Assembly: GCF_040183065.1 (NCBI RefSeq) | Contig: NC_091120.1 | Location: forward strand, 73,014,708 to 73,078,707 | Length of the DNA: 64,000 nt | Direction: 5' to 3' | DNA from: Periplaneta americana | Taxonomy: Eukaryota > Arthropoda > Insecta > Blattodea > Blattidae | Shown here: positions 20,593-32,937 of the stretch, in pieces | Position numbering within the stretch: position 1 is the first letter of the stretch | How the letters are laid out: the number at the start of each line of letters is the position of its first letter | Position numbers and translations under genes: made by a program | Notes under the pieces: model-generated | The model's input: the letters and a program-made list of their open reading frames with translations, nothing else | The model's database searches: none | What the model was told of the DNA's origin: nothing

Positions 20593-21618
20593 TAACAACT
20601 AGCAGGGAACCAGCGACGCTTATTAGCTATACGTAGATGAGTGACTTCACGAGATCCCGCTGAAATGTATGAGTAAAGAGGTAGAATGAGAAAATGATGA
20701 TTGGTTCCAATACCCCGCAATTGACATCGAAATCATTAGTTCTTCTTAACTGTTTTCTTTCCAATTTACTGTATATGCTTTTTTTTACTTTGTGCACCTA
20801 ATATTAGTACGTCGATTTAATCATTAGGGCTAGGATATTTGTGTGCCAAAAATGTTAAAAATATGCACTTCAAATTTTTTCTATCTATAAGAGTACTGGT
20901 GGCACGTTAGTAGTAACAAACGTAATGAATTTAGATTCCTGGCAGTGGCACTCATCTTTGTCTGTCCTATTCTGTCTTAAGTAGTGGTCATGATGACAAC
21001 ATAAACCAAGAAGCTTTGCTACTTATGTATATGTAGTGTTGATTTACAATCTCCCTTGAAGACTAAATGGGCCGAAAGACCAATGACGAGGTTACGATTT
21101 CTGTAAAACTTTCTCGTAGTCCCTGAACACTGACTTCAGTTCATGGTCGTCCTTCAGTATATGTGAAAGAGTGCGCACTAATGATGAAAATCAGAAAGAC
21201 TAACTGTTAACAGAAAATTAGTTCCATTTTAGTTTAAATTTTAGTAATTTGTGAGTCTAGGGATTTACAGATTAGTGAAGAGGATATGTATTTCAAGGAC
21301 TCACTGAGATATAGTTATAACACAGTCTAGTATATACAGTCACGAAGCTCAATACGTAGTAAATATACATCCATAGATAGTTGCTAACCACTAGGATCGC
21401 TATTATCGCCTCATTACAGACAATGCGAAATAATACCCGCACAGTCTATTGTTCCTAGTACCCTCATAAACTCAAGCTTCATGACTGTATATACTAGACT
21501 GTGTTTATAAGCAGACAGCGGATTTTCTGTCCCTACACAGCGACAAGACGTCACGTCCCTTGGCTTATGGAGGGAACGTAGCTATGAGTTCAAAGACCTT
21601 CATGGAACTGACGCACAA
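20593..21618. other. No recognised feature
   Basis: No ORF over 60 codons and no repeat structure that I could identify. Confidence 0.45.
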
Positions 21619-21622
21619 CTAA

Positions 21623-21999
21623 GGCCCATTCACAATGAAAATTAAACATAACCGTAACATAAACACAGAAGTTTGCGCCCAGGCTACCAAATGGGATCAT
21701 TCACAATGATTCACATAAACATTGACATAAACATTACCGTAAGACATTAACATGAAAGTTTGCAAACTCCAAACTTTCATGCTTATGCTTACGTGATTTG
21801 CAAACAGAACACAATCGTGGAGCGCTGAAGTATACGACAGAATATGAGGAAATGGCGTCGTTGTTATGTTTCCATGGTTACCAAGTATGTTTGCGGTTAT
21901 GTTTATGTTCCCATCGTGAATGATGGTATGACCTCTTGATTTTACTGTAACGTTAAGTTAACGCTTACGTTATGTTTAATTTTCATTGTGAATGAGCCT
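21623..21999. mobile_element. PIF/Harbinger-like MITE
   Basis: GGCCCATTCACAATGAAAAT at the left and the reverse complement of the right end, AGGCTCATTCACAATGAAAA, run in parallel through AATTAAACATAAC. TAA/CTAA lies on both flanks (21619-21622 and 22000-22003), fitting a 3-bp TWA target. Internal ACATAAACAT/ACATTAACAT repeats and a CATGAAAGTTTG/CAAACTTTCATG pair. Confidence 0.75.
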
Positions 22000-22690
22000 C
22001 TAACGTTCAGTATCGGGACCGAAAATCCGTTGACTTGTTATAAGCCACTCGTACTTATCTACGTAAAGATTAATTTTCTGGTCCTACAGAATAACTTATA
22101 TCGATCTCCGGCGCCGGAGAAATTTTTCTTCTCTAATATCACTCTTACTTAGTCCTGAGTTATTAGCAATTCTGAGTTTTATAAACATATGCAAGTCTGC
22201 AATTAAAGCTGCAAACATCTCTTTATATTAAATGGCACTTCAGTATTTTTAAGGAAACACACTGTAGCATATGGTATGATGTTTTTTATTTATCATCCAG
22301 ACTCATAGTGACTTTAATTTAAGAGATAACCAACATGGGGTTATGACTATATCTTAAGCAAGATAAAGTGAAATATTTTCCAATGTATCTCATTAATATA
22401 GTAAAAAAAAACACACACACACACTTTTTCACTAAACAAATTGTACTTATTTTCACTTTATAATTTGTATTTAAGTGCCACAAAGAACTCCAAATTAAAA
22501 TCCTGTTAGTATTCATATTTTGAGATTCCTTCTACCTCATTACTGCAACTGAGAGACTGGAAGAAGTGTTGGTTAGCAGTTGGAATTAATGACATGAGAA
22601 ACATTGCATCATCTAGTATCTTCTGGTTGTTGCTGAAGAGTGGGTTTCTGTATTTCATTGAGAGCTGAAGTGGTTGAGATTCAACAGGTT
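22000..22690. other. No recognised feature
   Basis: A 16-bp palindrome TCTCCGGCGCCGGAGA near 22105 is the only structure noted. Confidence 0.45.
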
Positions 22691-23086
22691 TTACTCTCTT
22701 AATACGTAAGTATGCCAGTATAATTCACAGGGCCTAGAAAGGCGTAACAATGCTTTACGACCTTGTTCAAAGGGACTTCTCGAACTGAACTGAAATTGTG
22801 AGATTTCACTAAAGTCCATCTCATCACTTCTGAAGACAGTGCATTTGGACATCAGTGACTTAAGGGTATCTGAACTCTTGAAGTCCTCTTTTTCCATTTT
22901 TGTCACAATGAAGTTATGAGCTGACTTCACATCTACCAATTCATTCGGCGTTATTACTGGGTTCCTATTTCTGGCATATATTCCATTGCGGTCAAAATCA
23001 TGTTGTGATCTACCACAGAATATGAATGTAGGAGAGTTCCAAATCTCTTGGTAACTACGAGAGACCTCTCCAAAACAATTAAAACC
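22691..23086 (-). other. Unrecognised coding-like open frame
   Basis: The minus strand is open from just below a TAG at 23087-23089 to a stop at 22691, about 131 codons, without an obvious start. The translation has a non-random, soluble-protein composition, e.g. EIWNSPTFIFCGRSQHDFDR, ITPNELVDVKSAHNFIVTKM and VFRSDEMDFSEISQFQFSSR. It could be one exon of a transposon or host gene. A second frame nearby (23136-23336, minus) reads SDNEESYHPSSNSSGSEW in another phase, an acidic Ser-rich linker type. I do not recognise the family. Confidence 0.35.
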
Positions 23087-24630
23087 CTATTTTTAATCTG
23101 CCCGTTACAGTTATTTTTTAATAATATAGAGTTTCTTAGCTACAGGATTGGCAATCTATAAATACTTTATCGAACAATTCCTCATCATACCCTCTTCTTC
23201 CTCCATTCTGAGCCAGAACTATTGCTTGATGGGTGATAAGATTCCTCATTGTCTGACTTCTCAATTTGAAGACTATCAATATAAAAAAACTCCAAATATG
23301 ATAAAAATGTTTAATCTGTTCTGAGCTGGTTTTCATCTTGTGTACATGAAATTTTTTATTGTTTTTGTGTCTAAGACCTCATCCCAAAGTTAGTCGGAGC
23401 ATCTCACAGACTTTCTGCGTGGAAAATACATTCCGAACGTTAGGTAAAAAAGATAATGCGGAAAAGAATTCTAACCATTGGGACCATTAGAAGTGCCTAA
23501 ATCTACTCAAATGAGCAGAAGAAGAGTACAGTCAACGCAAAATACCTCCGAGCCTGGCCTACGTTACAGACAAAGGAGAGTGACATACGGAGATATAATT
23601 AATGCATTAGTGCGGATTGTTATGCGTGTATTATAAAACTGAAAACATCGACTGCTCACGACTTTATGTTGGTCCTCTATTCTAGTGATGTAATTGAGTC
23701 TGACAGTGACAGTGAGCGGATGTTTTGAATTTCAACAGTGTGAAGGATTTGTTTTCATACAGATACGGTACAAAAATGTCGCCATATCCGCCGCTTCCTA
23801 CCACAAGTCCGCTTCTGGGAATCAAAATCGTTAGGTCGCCAGGCCAGTGTTGCTAACTCATGAGACATGTCCCATTTCATGGGATTTTTTTAGGAAAATA
23901 AAATGAAAATGGGACGAAGGTTTTTTTTTCCTAGTAGTTACTCTTAATATGGGACATTTAAATTTGCATTTTTTCTTTCTTCTTTTTTTTTTTTTTTTTA
24001 GAAAATTATACGTCACTTCTAAAATGTTAATTAATATCCAGCTTCATTTTTTGACACGGTGTTTAAAATTTTCGCTTGAAATCTGATTCCTTCGCAATAG
24101 GAAAACTGTACGCACACTGGCCACTCACTCATTGGTGACGCCCGATGAAACAAAACAAGATTATTTACTGGTACTGTTCTTGGTTGCAATATATGACCAA
24201 ATACTTTTCAAGATTCTCGACTGAGAAGTTTTTTTCTATTGTCTCTCAAAATACAGTTTAAGGAGAAAAAGGTTCTTTTGACAGCACATGACATCATAGA
24301 TGCAAATTTCATCACTGCAACTGCAGCAAATACCCAACAGTAACTGACAATTGAATCTTTCCTCCTGGAGAATGGAGCACATATTTTTTTATTTTTTTTT
24401 TTCAAATCCTGGATTCCTCTGCAATACTTTCTTCAGTTTTAATGTGACGGCTTCACCCACTGATCCTGGTACTTGTTTCTGTAGAAGCGAGTCAATGACA
24501 CCAATGCATCTTTCAGTTGAAGCGACGAAGGTTCCAAGTATACAATATATTTTGGAAGGTCATTGAAATGTGCCTTGAGGAAAGCAAGGGAGCCATAGGT
24601 GTTGTCACTGCTAAGTACAGATTTTGCCTT
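23087..24630. other. No recognised feature
   Basis: AGTGTTGCTAACTC near 23851 resembles a common insect hAT terminus but no partner end was found. T-runs near 23985. Confidence 0.45.
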
Positions 24631-24918
24631 ATATGGTAGCTCAGTTGGTAGAGCAGCTGGCTACGGACTGGAAGGTCCGGGGTTCGATCCCAGGTGGTGA
24701 CAGGATTTTTTCTCGTTGCCAAAGTTTCAGAACGGCCCCGAGGTTCACTCAGCCTCCTATAAAATTGAGTACCGGGGGTAAAAGGCGGTCAGAGCGTGGT
24801 GCCGACTACACCACCTCATTCTAGTGCCGAGGTCATGGAAAGCATGGAGCTCTACCTCCATGCCCCCCAAGTGCCTTCATGGCATATTACGGGGATACCT
24901 TTACCTTTACCTTTTTAT
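24631..24918 (+). mobile_element. SINE family D (tRNA-derived), TTACCTTT tail
   Basis: A box GTAGCTCAGTTGGTAGAGCA and B box GGGGTTCGATCCC are spaced as in a tRNA. A 200-bp body follows, and the tail is (TTACCT)n: GATACCTTTACCTTTACCTT. Confidence 0.85.
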
Positions 24919-24945
24919 GGAATAAGGCAGCCTCCTCCACGTCGA

Positions 24946-24946
24946 G

Positions 24947-24974
<28 letters not shown>
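24946..24974. repeat. (TA)n microsatellite
   Basis: Pure dinucleotide run. Confidence 0.95.
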
Positions 24975-24977
<3 letters not shown>

Positions 24978-27548
24978 ATGTATTGATATTTCTCTCAAAA
25001 TAAACAAATGAATATATAACGCAGTCAATACAGGATGCTTATCAACAATGATTTAGGTTTTTTTAGGTTTTAAGGTCCAATTTAGGTTTTTTACTAAGGT
25101 CCAATTTAAGTTTCTTTAGGTTCAACGGAATTCACATATACTACTCCTACGATCATGATTCGGTAAAGTATTGAAGAAATTAGGAATTCAGAAGTAAGGA
25201 AAAAATAGTTAAAAACCTAGAAATCCGACCCCTAATAACCCCATTCAGTCATAGGATAAAATAAAATATATTTATTTTAAAAATGTATATAACAGTATTT
25301 CAATTTGTGAGACATTTTACAACTAAATGGCGCAATTAGGACCGTTTCTCGGAACTTTTATATTCGAAAGGTTAGCAGCACTGTGCAAGGCTCAGAGATA
25401 TTCTGTGACCACTGTATAATTATGTTATGTCGGTGAAACCTATATCCACTTCATCTTATGAGGATTGACCATCATGTTGACAAGATGTCAATAACGAAGG
25501 AAAGAAGATAAGCTCCTCAAAACATGAATTAATAACTTTCAGGACGGGTTGAGCACCGAACCACTTGCTTCGTTCTGATGCCGCGTCTGTGGGTCAAGAG
25601 GTAACGCGTTTGTCCTCTTATTTCATATTTTGTCATCTACAGACTGCGGCATAGGGTCACAGATTCGCGAGACAAGTTTGGAACGCACGGAGTATGCATG
25701 ACATCAAGGCCCATGGGGTGGGCTGGCACTGTGAGAGTGCAGTTGATTTCGTAAGAAATTACATTACCGCCTTTCTAATTCTGCTTGGCGTGGGTCCTTA
25801 CAGTCATCACACTTACTTCAGATCCTGTGATTAAACAAGTATATTTTATTTATTTTTATTTATATATTCGATTATTTATACACGCATATTTGTGTTAATG
25901 TTAACTTCGCCATTTTATAATTCACACTACTGAGGAATATGTCGAAAATTAAAAGCACCAAGCGTTCCCTTCAGAACGAACTTATAGAGACGTTCGGAAA
26001 GGAATATTTTCTTATTAAAGGAAAAAAACACTGAATTTTCCGAATTGTTAAAAAAGTATAAGGATAGACAGACAGAACTCGATTCTTTCAAAAGCACTGT
26101 AACAACAAAAGGTACATGGAAAATATTTAGTTATATAGTCAAAACTGGCCTTCAACATCAAAATCAGACATAAAACATGAACCATAATTTCATCGAGATT
26201 TGTATTGGAACATGCTAACATCCCTTTCAGCAATATTTCAAAGCGTTTCTTGAAAAAGTTTTCTTTTGATACGTTGCGAATGTACCTTGTAATTCGGTGC
26301 ATTGAGTTATGAAGAAATGTATTTTATATACGTACTGTGTATTTTTTCCTTCTCTGTTCACAAACAAATTATTATTTTATATCGTTAAAACTTGTACAGT
26401 ATAATGTAAATTGAAACGTAATGTTAGACAATTATTTTTTGTGCTAGAAATGCACTGTATATATTATATTTGTAAACTTGAACATTTATTTTCTGCCCTA
26501 CTGTCACTGAATGTTTACGTGTTGAGGCAAGGAGTAACTGCACTCTCACTCTCCCATTCCCGTCAATCTACACAACACAGTGGTCAGAGCGTTCGTAACT
26601 TAACGCTTTTCGGTACCCTGCGACCCAGTCTGGTCATCTACAATTAATTAAAAATTGGCTGGGATTAATTCTTGGGTTAGTACGGATTTCCGATACTGAT
26701 ATAGGAGAGACTTTGGGCTACGGGTTCTGGGGCTTATCAGGTACTCGTTGCAGGACTGGACTTGGCTCTGTCAGGAATGAGGCAGGATAGCCCACTCGTC
26801 AGCGTCGGATTCACGAATACCACCCAGGCCAACTTTTATATCCCTGTATCGCAGAAATCTTCCACCTAGGATTGGAACCAGCGTCTGCACCTCTCTGTCG
26901 ACCCCATGGTATGACAAATATCTCAATTCCGTGGATAATATGCTGAAAAATAGCTCAACAGTTGCTGTATCTGTTCCAATAAATTTTTGCAATGAAATTG
27001 TGTTTTCGTTCTGTAAACGGACCCAGGGAAACATTTTTACGGCTCTCGTAATTGCGCTCGAGTGGCTAAAATTTGTATAAGCACTTGTTTTGTCATTATT
27101 AACATGGGGGAGAAAAAAATTAGTTTTTTTTTATCTGCCCCCATGAGAATGTTTGCTTTAAGTGCAAGGATATCCGTCCCGGGTCCGGCCAAGCCAACAC
27201 GATTCTGACATACTCCGCATTGACCTTGGACGAATGGGATCCCACCGTGACCCGTATTCCCTCTCCGCACTTCCCCTCTTTTAATTACCAAGCTTCCATT
27301 GTGCTTGGCGTCAATATGCGTCTTGCGTGCGTGTATCACTTTTATTCGTGTGCATCATTAGTAATAGCTTTTATAGTCTAACTTGACATTTATGAAAGTC
27401 TGAGTTGTCACCCTTGCCATTTGTAACGCTGAGAGAAACAACTAAATACTGTCTGTTATTTTTACTTTCTCATTATACTACAAACTATGAAGGAAGTATC
27501 CACAGTGGTGCTGATGAAAAGCGATTTCGAGTTTTTCGCAGATATTTT
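24975..27548. other. No recognised feature
   Basis: Two minus-strand frames of 87 and 100 codons (26771-27034, 27037-27339) have no family resemblance. GC content rises slightly at 26.7-27.3 kb, which may mark an unassigned repeat. Confidence 0.4.
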
Positions 27549-27601
27549 CCACTGATAGAGGGGAAGAGAAGGCCTGATATCCATCAGATTAAATAAATAA
27601 A
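27549..27601 (+). repeat. LINE 3'-end fragment, stem-loop and AAATA tail
   Basis: GATAGAGGGGAAGAGAAGGC and a TTAAATAAATAAATAA tail match the end of the LINE at 34497-35640. Confidence 0.7.
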
Positions 27602-27608
27602 TAATAAT

Positions 27609-27917
27609 CCGTGGCGCTACAGCCCGTGAAGGGACTAGACCGACCAGCCGGCTGCTGGCCTCCCGCCCACATACCGAAGCAGAGGTGGACGATCATCCAA
27701 CCAGAATGGAGGTATCGTGTGGTTAGCTGCCATTCGCAACCGGATTTCACTACCTATCGCAGCTCCCCAAGTGCATCACGATGCTGGGTGGACACCGGTC
27801 CCATACACTGGCCGAAATTTCATGACAAAATTTCTTCCCCCATGAGGACTCGAACCAGCGCGCATTCCGTAACGCGAGTCCTAGGTAGCTGCCTTAGACC
27901 ACGACGCCACGGCGCGG
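27609..27917 (-). mobile_element. SINE family E (tRNA-derived)
   Basis: The minus-strand head CCGCGCCGTGGCGTCGTGGT, TCTAAGGCAGCTACC and B box GGTTCGAGTCC are tRNA-like. (AAATA)n-like sequence lies on both sides, which may be the duplicated target. About 300 bp. Confidence 0.8.
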
Positions 27918-28298
27918 GACAAATAAATAAATAAATACTACTACTAAATATAGTTTTCAACAGCCTTAATATTGAAGTATTGAACATGTCGCTTGTCTGT
28001 TTCTGAACAACGATTTCTCCTGAAATTCAATATAGCCTATATTTCGGTATGAGTCAATGTATCCCTAAATGAAGCACATGACATACAGTAATTCTTATTT
28101 GAAATAATGATATTTATGTTATCATCATCATCATCATCATGTTTTATGTCTTAGGACAGGACTACACTAAATTGTACTCACTGAGCAGACTCGCGACTCG
28201 AGAGCGGAACAAATTGCTTAGAACGCTCGGCCTCTGTACGGAAAAGGAGTGAGAGGGGATAAGAAGGGTTGGGAGTTTACAGGCGATTGAAAATGTAT

Positions 28299-28561
28299 CT
28301 TTTTATTTATTTTAGTAGGTTATTTTACGACGCTTTATCAACATCTTAGGTTATTTAGCGTCTGAATGACATGAAGGTGATAGTGCCGGTGAAATGAGTC
28401 CGGAGTTCAACACCGAAAGTTACCCAGCATTTGCTCATATTGGGTTGAGGGAAAGCCCCGGAAAAAACCTCAACCAGGTAACTTTCCCCGATCGTAAATT
28501 GAATCCGGGCCACCTGGTTTCGCGGCCAGACGCGCTAACCGTTACTCCACAGGTGTAGACG
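28299..28561 (-). mobile_element. SINE family A, full length, 12-bp TSD
   Basis: Minus-strand order: head TGTGGAGTAACGGTTAGCGC, a B-box region, AACCTGGTTGAGGT-type body, then tail GATGTTGATAAAGCGTCGTA and AATAACCTACTA. TTGAAAATGTAT is duplicated at 28287-28298 and 28562-28573. Confidence 0.9.
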
Positions 28562-28788
28562 TTGAAAATGTATACTCAGACACAGAAGAAAGAGCTTCTT
28601 CATATCGAGTTAGAATTAATTGATTTTCTTTGTATTTATTTTGAGAGTATATTGGTCATAGTCCTATATATTGAAAGAAATGAAAAGAAATAGAGTTTCC
28701 TACCTGTTCAATTTTGAATATAAGTTAACTCCAGAACGAAAAATGTTTTTTTCAACGTATTTTACGCGTTTAATACTGCGATACTGTT

Positions 28789-28793
<5 letters not shown>

Positions 28794-28847
<54 letters not shown>

Positions 28848-28918
28848 TTATTTTTATTATTTTATTATTTTTATTATTATATTATTTTTATTATTATATT
28901 ATTATTATTATTATTATA
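28794..28918. repeat. (ATT)n microsatellite
   Basis: Long trinucleotide run degenerating into TTTTATT motifs at its right end. Confidence 0.95.
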
Positions 28919-29405
28919 TCAGAATTAAACATATAAATGCTAACAGACACCTGCTATTAGGTGATTGGGTATGATCGGAGAAATACTCGTTTGATTTATG
29001 CATTTCTGTCAATGTTATTTTATTAACAATAAACAATAACAATATACAATATACGAGTATATCCTTCTTGTTGTCTATGCGAAGGAGGATTGCATTACGT
29101 TTATTTCTTGTGAATCTTGAAATTCATTCTGCTTTTAAGTCAGACACTACTTCGATAATTTGTATAATATATATGTTTATCATTCTTACGTAATAAATGT
29201 CTGAAATAACGTAACGCACAAACAACGTTTCAATATGCTTCATCATTACGATGTTTGTACGATAATTGGCTAGTTAATACAAACAACCTTTTTCATCATT
29301 TGAAAGTCTATAAATAAAAAAATTCTTAGTTTGAAGTAAACGCCTGAAGAAATACTTTGACACAATAGGTTATTTACATATATAACTTTTCTTAAAAAAT
29401 GTTAC
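28919..29405. other. No recognised feature
   Basis: AT-rich. CATTCTGCTTTTAAGTCAGACACTACTTCGATAATTTG-type sequence near 29125 (quoted in part: TTTTAAGTCAGACACTACTT) is repeated near 31694, on the other side of the hAT insertion. Confidence 0.5.
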
Positions 29406-29410
29406 GTTCA

Positions 29411-31560
29411 CTATTACACTTTTACTAAGTCATACTACTTTTGATTACTAAAACGGTACGAAAGGATGTGTTTCAACCAGAGCCATCTATATACAAAGCC
29501 GGAGCATTGGGTCCGCAACACTGTAATTAACGGAGACCTACGATACAAAAGCACGTGTTTGTGTTAATGTCGATTTTCAATATAAACGAATGTTATAACA
29601 AGTGTGTGTCGATGAAATTATGTTCGCGGTCGTATCAAACGTTCATTGTTGATGTATTATACACTAAGTGCGTATGGGCGATGAAAGCAAGACAAGAAAT
29701 GAAAATAAAATGGTTGCAGTCTCTGACAATTCTTACGGTTAGTGATGACAAAGTCATTGACAATTTTTCTATATCAGTGTTCGTCAGCACTCGCTGAAAT
29801 GTGCAAAGGGTAAGCGGATCCGTCCCGTGTGCCCTATCGTGCAGCAGGAAGAGGTAGAGAGCATACCCGCTAGCAGCTGCGAGTGCACCATGGTGCACTG
29901 TGTTCTCCGCGAGTAAGATACGCTAGCCCCAGGATGCTCTGTGCTGACGACCGCTGTTCTAGATATTAAATATTGTATAAACTACATTTTTATAGTCTTA
30001 CTTGTGGTTTGTGGTGTATCAGAATTCTAGCCAAATTGTTGGGTCTCGCCTGTTACGTAATTATATCAATAAAGTTACGTCGTTGATTTTGAAGTTCATT
30101 GCAAACAGCTGTTTTGTGATTCCATAAATGTTGCAGTTTTGTGAATATTCGGAATGCCTGCTATACGTCAGAACTACCTATAATTTGTAGATGCATGCAC
30201 TCGCTTTGTTGGTTTTCAATGTTCGTTTATTAATATGATTTTTTTTTGTAATGAATTAGTTATAAACATGTTTATTTTCAGTTAGTATTTACAGGATTTA
30301 AAGTTCACTGAGTTTACGCTAATTGGCATATACGTAATAGATAATGTTAAAGGTATGTTCTGCATTTTTTCATAGGTCTTTATACTTGGTCTAACTGTAT
30401 TTACAGCCTTATACTTTATTATAATATGTCAGTGGTTTCCTCTGTTTATATTTTTATTTTATTTGCATAATTTACATTTTTAGCTTGTTTTCTGTACTTC
30501 GATTTATTTAAAATTAAATTTTAAAAAATTTATAACAAATAATTCAGGATAACAGTATTGTTATGTTGACTGACCAGGTTCAAACTACAACTGGCTTCCT
30601 AGGCATCTGAAATATTTATAAAAAAAAAGCGCGACAGATAATCACATGACATTAAGATGTATATGTTAGCCTAGACATTTCACGTCAGAGGTGAAACAAC
30701 ATAAAGCGGCAAAACATTGTCAATTTACTAGCTACGTAATGGTTAATTGATTGAAATAGAGTATTGCGGAAGCACGTCGTTATTTTATTTATTTTTGGTA
30801 CAAGTAACATTTCTTTAAGTATTTATTTTCCTTTGCACCACCAATAAAAACACGTATGCTTTTAATTCTTTAAGTTATAAGTGGCTGTATGCAAGTAGTA
30901 CTTACTCAGTATTCTGAAACTCAAATAAAATACAATTTCGGGTTCCGTAATAAATTACGTACATCAATACACTGAATCTTGATCATATACACTTACTTTT
31001 GTATAAATTAATGTCGAAAATGTATACTTGACAACGAAACCAAAGCACCAAAACGTCAAATGTCATGCCTTATTTCGCTTCCGCCCGCCTCCACTCAACG
31101 TTGCCAAACCTACCTATGCTCTGGCTTGTAACTGAAGATGGCTCTGGTTTCAACCAATCATGGCTGTTTATCGCTATAATTGTAACATTTCCCTAGCATT
31201 TTCTTGTTTTTGTCACTTCTCTAGCATTTGTTTCTTTGCCAACATTTCAAACTGCAAATTCTTTACGGTACTATAAAACACGTTTTGCGATCGTAATTTG
31301 TTTACCGCATAGATAATCAACTGAAAATGGGGGGGGGGGGTCCGTTCAAACGTTTTGGTGAAGCTAACTTTAATGAAATAGAATTTTAGTAAGTCAAGTA
31401 ATATTTTATTGTATTAGAGTACTTTATTTCTTCTAATCGTGTAATAGTTAGGGCCTAATTAAATCCCACTCGAGTTTTGATTTTCTCTACATAAAACCTC
31501 TAGTGAATTACTGTTGATAATAGTACAGTATTGGTGGATAAAACAGCACACGAAGACTAC
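29411..31560 (+). mobile_element. Tyrosine-recombinase element family, second copy, split by hAT
   Basis: 29411-29477 holds CTATTACACTTTTACTAAGT and the ACGGTACGAAAGGATGTGTT block; 31155 onwards continues with CAATCATGGCTG, the CCCTAGCATTTTC iterons, TTCTAATCGTGTAATAG and CCCACTCGAGTTTTGATTTT. The order matches the minus-strand copy at 16385-17505. The recombinase itself is not visible in this copy. Confidence 0.55.
29478..31146. mobile_element. hAT-like element, 1669 bp, 8-bp TSD
   Basis: It starts CAGAGCCATCT and ends AGATGGCTCTG, perfect 11-bp TIRs. Further in, ACAAAGCCGGAGCAT pairs with ACAAGCCAGAGCAT of the other end. GTTTCAAC is duplicated exactly at 29470-29477 and 31147-31154. CAGAG ends and 8-bp TSDs are hAT hallmarks. 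No transposase motif found, so probably non-autonomous. Confidence 0.8.
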
Positions 31561-32000
31561 GTGGTACTTGAAATAATCCTCTCCATTGATTTTCAACCAC
31601 AAATACGCACGGTTTGCCAGGAATTCATATAATTATCAGTCTATGAGAAGTATCGTGTTCAGCATGTTTGTCATTTAAAATCTTGCAATTCAGTTTGCTT
31701 TTAAGTCAGACACTATTTCGATAATTTGCATGTTCGTTTATCATGCTTATGTAATGAACGTCTGAAATAACTTAATATACAGCTATTCAATATAGCATTC
31801 TGATATGTATGCGATAATTGGCTATTTAAGTACAAACAACTTCATTTGAAAGTCTATAAAATAAAAAAATCTTAGTTTGCAGTCACTCAAAAAAAAATTC
31901 TGTGCCGCTTAATACATAGTTTTTCAGATCTGCAACTATGATGTTACGGTGTAAATACAGTTTTAAAATAATCTTCCCCACTGCTTATTAATCACAAATA
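31561..32000. other. No recognised feature
   Basis: AT-rich, non-coding. Confidence 0.45.
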
Positions 32001-32002
32001 TA

Positions 32003-32935
32003 CAGTTTCTACAAAAGTTTAAGGACATTCCTTCAAAAGTGATGTTTCACTTCTGTCCTTATACTTATGTGAAACCCTCTGATGTTTATATAGGGATCAA
32101 ATGCCTGTGAAAAATGAAGTTCTTTACTGCAAATCCAATCACTCTATCTTCCAAACTATGAATTATAAAACAATTTTTCTGTTATAAAAATTATTTTAAA
32201 AAAATATACATTTTTTTGTAGGATAAAAAATAATTACTCTAGAATGGGTTTACTTAGATCAGTAAATTTTTGGAGTAGAGTTAGACATATCTGAAAGGTT
32301 TATTGTGCAATTATTACGTTTTGTTTAAAAAAAATTGTGACAGCTCGTTCACTCATTGCAATCCACACTTTTCTTCTTTTTCTTTAGGAAAAATTGTCAT
32401 TTTCTAAAATTCTCTCATGTTTGAAATTCGCGACAAACTGACCCGGGACCGCCACTGCCACTTACATTATAACATTGGTAGATGGTAACACTGATCAATC
32501 AGCTTATTACCTCTATTTTTAGTAATCAGCTGTGGAGTTTGCTACAAGTGTGGGAAGGTTATATTTCCTCCTTCAAAAACTGAAAATGGATTGAAATTCA
32601 ATTAGTGTGGACTGAAGTGGCAGATTGTTGGGATGTGGAAGAATGACTAGAGATAATAATTATCCCAAAATTCATTAATCTAAGTACACCCATTCTAGAG
32701 TAATTATTTCTTTCCTACACAAAAAGTCATTATTCAGTAAGTTTTCATAACAGAAAAATTTTTACATAATTCACAGTTTGAAAGCTATAAAAAGATTGGG
32801 TTTACAGTAAAAAAAAACTTCATTTTTCACAGGAATTTGGTTTCTATATAGACATCAGAGGGTTTCACCTAAATGTAAGGACAGTAGTGAAACATATCTT
32901 TTGAAAGGATGTCCTTAAACTTTTGATAGAAGCTG
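32003..32935. mobile_element. Tc1/mariner-type MITE with ~250-bp inverted arms
   Basis: The left end CAGTTTCTACAAAAGTTTAA and the reverse complement of the right end CAGCTTCTATCAAAAGTTTA continue inwards in parallel, sharing GTGAAACCCTCTGATG, CCTGTGAAAAATGAAGT and AATTACTCTAGAATGGGT. TA flanks both ends. The central ~370 bp is unique and non-coding. Confidence 0.85.
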
Positions 32936-32937
32936 TA

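Noticed and set aside
23851..23990. hAT element starting CAGTGTTGC
   Set aside because: Only one end found, with no inverted partner or TSD. The same holds for CAGTGTTGCC at 55260.
24631..24705. tRNA gene
   Set aside because: Good A and B boxes but no closed acceptor stem, and a SINE body with a repeat tail follows.
27037..27339. Host gene encoding a 100-residue protein
   Set aside because: No recognisable domain, start context or splice evidence.
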